Part shown: piece after piece, positions 62,644 to 64,000 of the stretch | Layout: the number at the start of each line of letters is the position of its first letter | Numbering within the stretch: position 1 is the stretch's first letter | Assembly (NCBI GenBank): GCA_963843535.1 | Contig: CAWJKU010000001.1 | Span: 496,001 to 560,000 of the forward strand | Source of the DNA: CAVUNY01 sp963843535 | GTDB lineage: Bacteria; Chloroflexota; Anaerolineae; Anaerolineales; Anaerolineaceae | DNA length: 64,000 nt | Direction of reading: 5' to 3' | Notes under the pieces: model-generated | Database searches by the model: none | What the model was told of the DNA's origin: nothing | Seen by the model: the letters and a program-made list of their open reading frames with translations, nothing else | Position numbers and translations under genes: made by a program

Positions 62644-62731
62644 GGCATCGTTTGCTTGGTCCAAGCAGTGAGAACAGCTTATGGTTTTTAATTGCCAGAT
62701 GGGGAGCAAAACATCACGAGCGGGATCAAAA

Positions 62732-64000
62732 TTAACGGTGCTGCGCTTCGACATTTAAGGCTTCTTGATAACGCGTAACGATCCCGGCAAACGGATGGAG
62801 CAAATTAGTGCCAATAAATACCGCAAGAATCACAAGGACGGCTGCACGCACCAACTGCTTCCATTGGAACTGCAGGTGGGCAGCCCTGATCATCCGGTTT
62901 GCGGCTGCGGGAAGGGCATCCCACAGGTTAAGAGCAGCCGAAAAGACCGGAATTAAGATTGGAAGCCAGTAATGGTCAGGCTTCACCGCTACAAACCACA
63001 ACAGATAGATCGAATAGGGGATCGACCATCCCAGAACCAGCCGGTTAAATGATTTGCGCGGTCCCCACAGGCAGCCTGCAGCCAGGGAAATGACCATAAA
63101 TGCCAATAGCAAAGGCTGACCGTACCAGTTGCTTAATGTCCATTCCCAAAATACCGGGCCCTTCTGGTAGTAATAGGGATCATCGTGCGCATATCCCTGA
63201 TCCAACTCTTGAGTCTTGTAAAGCTGAATGTTGACCAATTCCTGGCGTGCGCCGCTGTTAATCAAAAATGGGTTGGAAAGGAATAATGTCAGGAGCATGA
63301 TCCCCAAGAACGCTGCCGCTTTCAGCGCCGCCCAGCTTATTGAAATGCGCTTGCGCAGCACACCAGCCAGGAGATAAATCCCAATCAGCGGGGCGAAAAA
63401 AATACCCGCCAATTTTATGCCGATGGCAAAAGCGCAGGCCACCGCTGACAGGTAAAAATTATGCTTGAATTGCAGCTGGTCGCGGTCCAGCCAAAATAAC
63501 GTTAGAACGACTGCCAGGATCGACAAAGCATCAGGGTGCCACCATTGGAGATTGTTGCGGACGAGGGCGCGGATCGACAGCAGGACGATAAAGAGCAGCC
63601 AGGACTTCCAACGAGATTGAAAATGGGTTTGGGAAAATACCAGGAATCCCACTGCCAGGATCATGGGCAAGACGCTGATCAGCTGCCGCAGCAGCAGCAA
63701 GTTGACCTGGGTAAAATTTTCAAAACTGGCGCCGTGGATCCATACGACGGGCAGGATGGACAAAGACGAAAAGAAATAAAAAGGGTATCCATAGTGATAG
63801 TCGCCGTAAATCAGCCACCGGTTGATGGCTTCTCGCAGATCCCCGGGAGGCGTGACCATTCGAATGACATAGGGGTAAGTCACAGGTTCATCGATGGATG
63901 TGGATTGAAGCATGGTCTCGGTTCGCGCGCCAAGATTGTTGGGCCAGATGAAAGCGGAAAAATATACCATGCCCAACAGGATGAGACCGGTCAATGTACT
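62732..64000 (-). CDS. Polytopic glycosyltransferase-like membrane protein (5' end outside)
   Basis: At least 420 residues are visible. The protein has about ten membrane segments, and the N-terminal extracytoplasmic part contains DEPVTYPYVIRM, then GDYHYGYPFYFFSS. This is like the GT39/PMT group that use lipid-linked sugars to glycosylate proteins or polymers. The frame is open to the window edge; the TTG at 63994 is probably not the true start. Acidic residues near the first loop may be catalytic, but this is inference. Confidence 0.7.
   Translation of the reverse strand, partial: STLTGLILLGMVYFSAFIWPNNLGARTETMLQSTSIDEPVTYPYVIRMVTPPGDLREAINRWLIYGDYHYGYPFYFFSSLSILPVVWIHGASFENFTQVNLLLLRQLISVLPMILAVGFLVFSQTHFQSRWKSWLLFIVLLSIRALVRNNLQWWHPDALSILAVVLTLFWLDRDQLQFKHNFYLSAVACAFAIGIKLAGIFFAPLIGIYLLAGVLRKRISISWAALKAAAFLGIMLLTLFLSNPFLINSGARQELVNIQLYKTQELDQGYAHDDPYYYQKGPVFWEWTLSNWYGQPLLLAFMVISLAAGCLWGPRKSFNRLVLGWSIPYSIYLLWFVAVKPDHYWLPILIPVFSAALNLWDALPAAANRMIRAAHLQFQWKQLVRAAVLVILAVFIGTNLLHPFAGIVTRYQEALNVEAQHR

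Noticed and set aside
1..64000. CRISPR array, phage or plasmid features
   Set aside because: No regularly spaced direct repeats, integrase, replication or capsid genes were seen.

Overview
The window looks like a chromosome segment of an anaerobic or facultative member of the Chloroflexota, most likely Anaerolineae. This is inferred from gene content, not from a marker tree. The pointers are proline/threonine-rich linkers after lipobox cysteines in several lipoproteins, an archaeal-type aspartyl-tRNA synthetase, a eukaryote-type citrate synthase, a HerA/NurA pair, a ferredoxin-dependent 2-oxoacid oxidoreductase and B12-dependent methylmalonyl-CoA genes. No phage, insertion sequence, CRISPR array, rRNA or tRNA was recognised. 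The RNA genes are RNase P RNA (rnpB) and a cobalamin riboswitch.

Layout. Positions 1-7 kb hold a LacI-headed minus-strand operon: lacI, a family-5 solute-binding lipoprotein, oppB, oppC, oppD and a URO-D-family gene that leaves the window. It is probably an oligosaccharide or peptide importer. This operon carries about 13 single-base frame breaks. Positions 7-12 kb hold a dCMP deaminase, a hydantoinase/oxoprolinase-like protein, an HpcH/HpaI aldolase and PPK2. Positions 12-18 kb hold a TetR-controlled YbhGFSR-like efflux operon with a 40-bp dyad at its promoter. Positions 18-21.5 kb hold a UvrA paralogue without the UvrB-binding domain, and rnpB. Positions 21.7-28 kb hold a divergent TCA-cycle locus, icd-acnA against iclR-gltA, with a shared palindrome between two consensus promoters. 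Positions 28-40 kb hold tpiA, pcm, mutY, an MCM B12 subunit with its MeaB GTPase, aspS, prs, mutM, and several small proteins. Positions 40-45 kb hold OsmC, an MFS transporter and a cobalamin-riboswitch-controlled btuFCD operon. Positions 45-54 kb hold lipid genes, xseAB and a nurA/HAS-like/herA locus. Positions 54-58 kb hold a ThiS/MoaD-like gene and a four-subunit oxoacid:ferredoxin oxidoreductase. Positions 58-64 kb hold envelope and lipoprotein genes, a UbiA prenyltransferase, a lytic transglycosylase and a glycosyltransferase-like membrane protein.

How it fits together. Citrate synthase, aconitase and isocitrate dehydrogenase make 2-oxoglutarate, and a KOR/VOR-type enzyme at 55-58 kb could carry an oxoacid on to its acyl-CoA with ferredoxin reduction. 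B12 uptake at 42-45 kb would supply the methylmalonyl-CoA mutase module at 32.7-34 kb. Regulation is unusually legible: five good sigma-70-type promoters (lacI, tetR, rnpB, icd, iclR) and three dyads lying on them.

Quality. I count 17 frame breaks, plus one doubtful oppC/oppD junction. Thirteen fall between 1.2 and 5.5 kb. Fifteen are repaired by removing one base, mostly from a short homopolymer. Sequencing or assembly error is the leading explanation, but real decay of the importer operon cannot be excluded from sequence alone.
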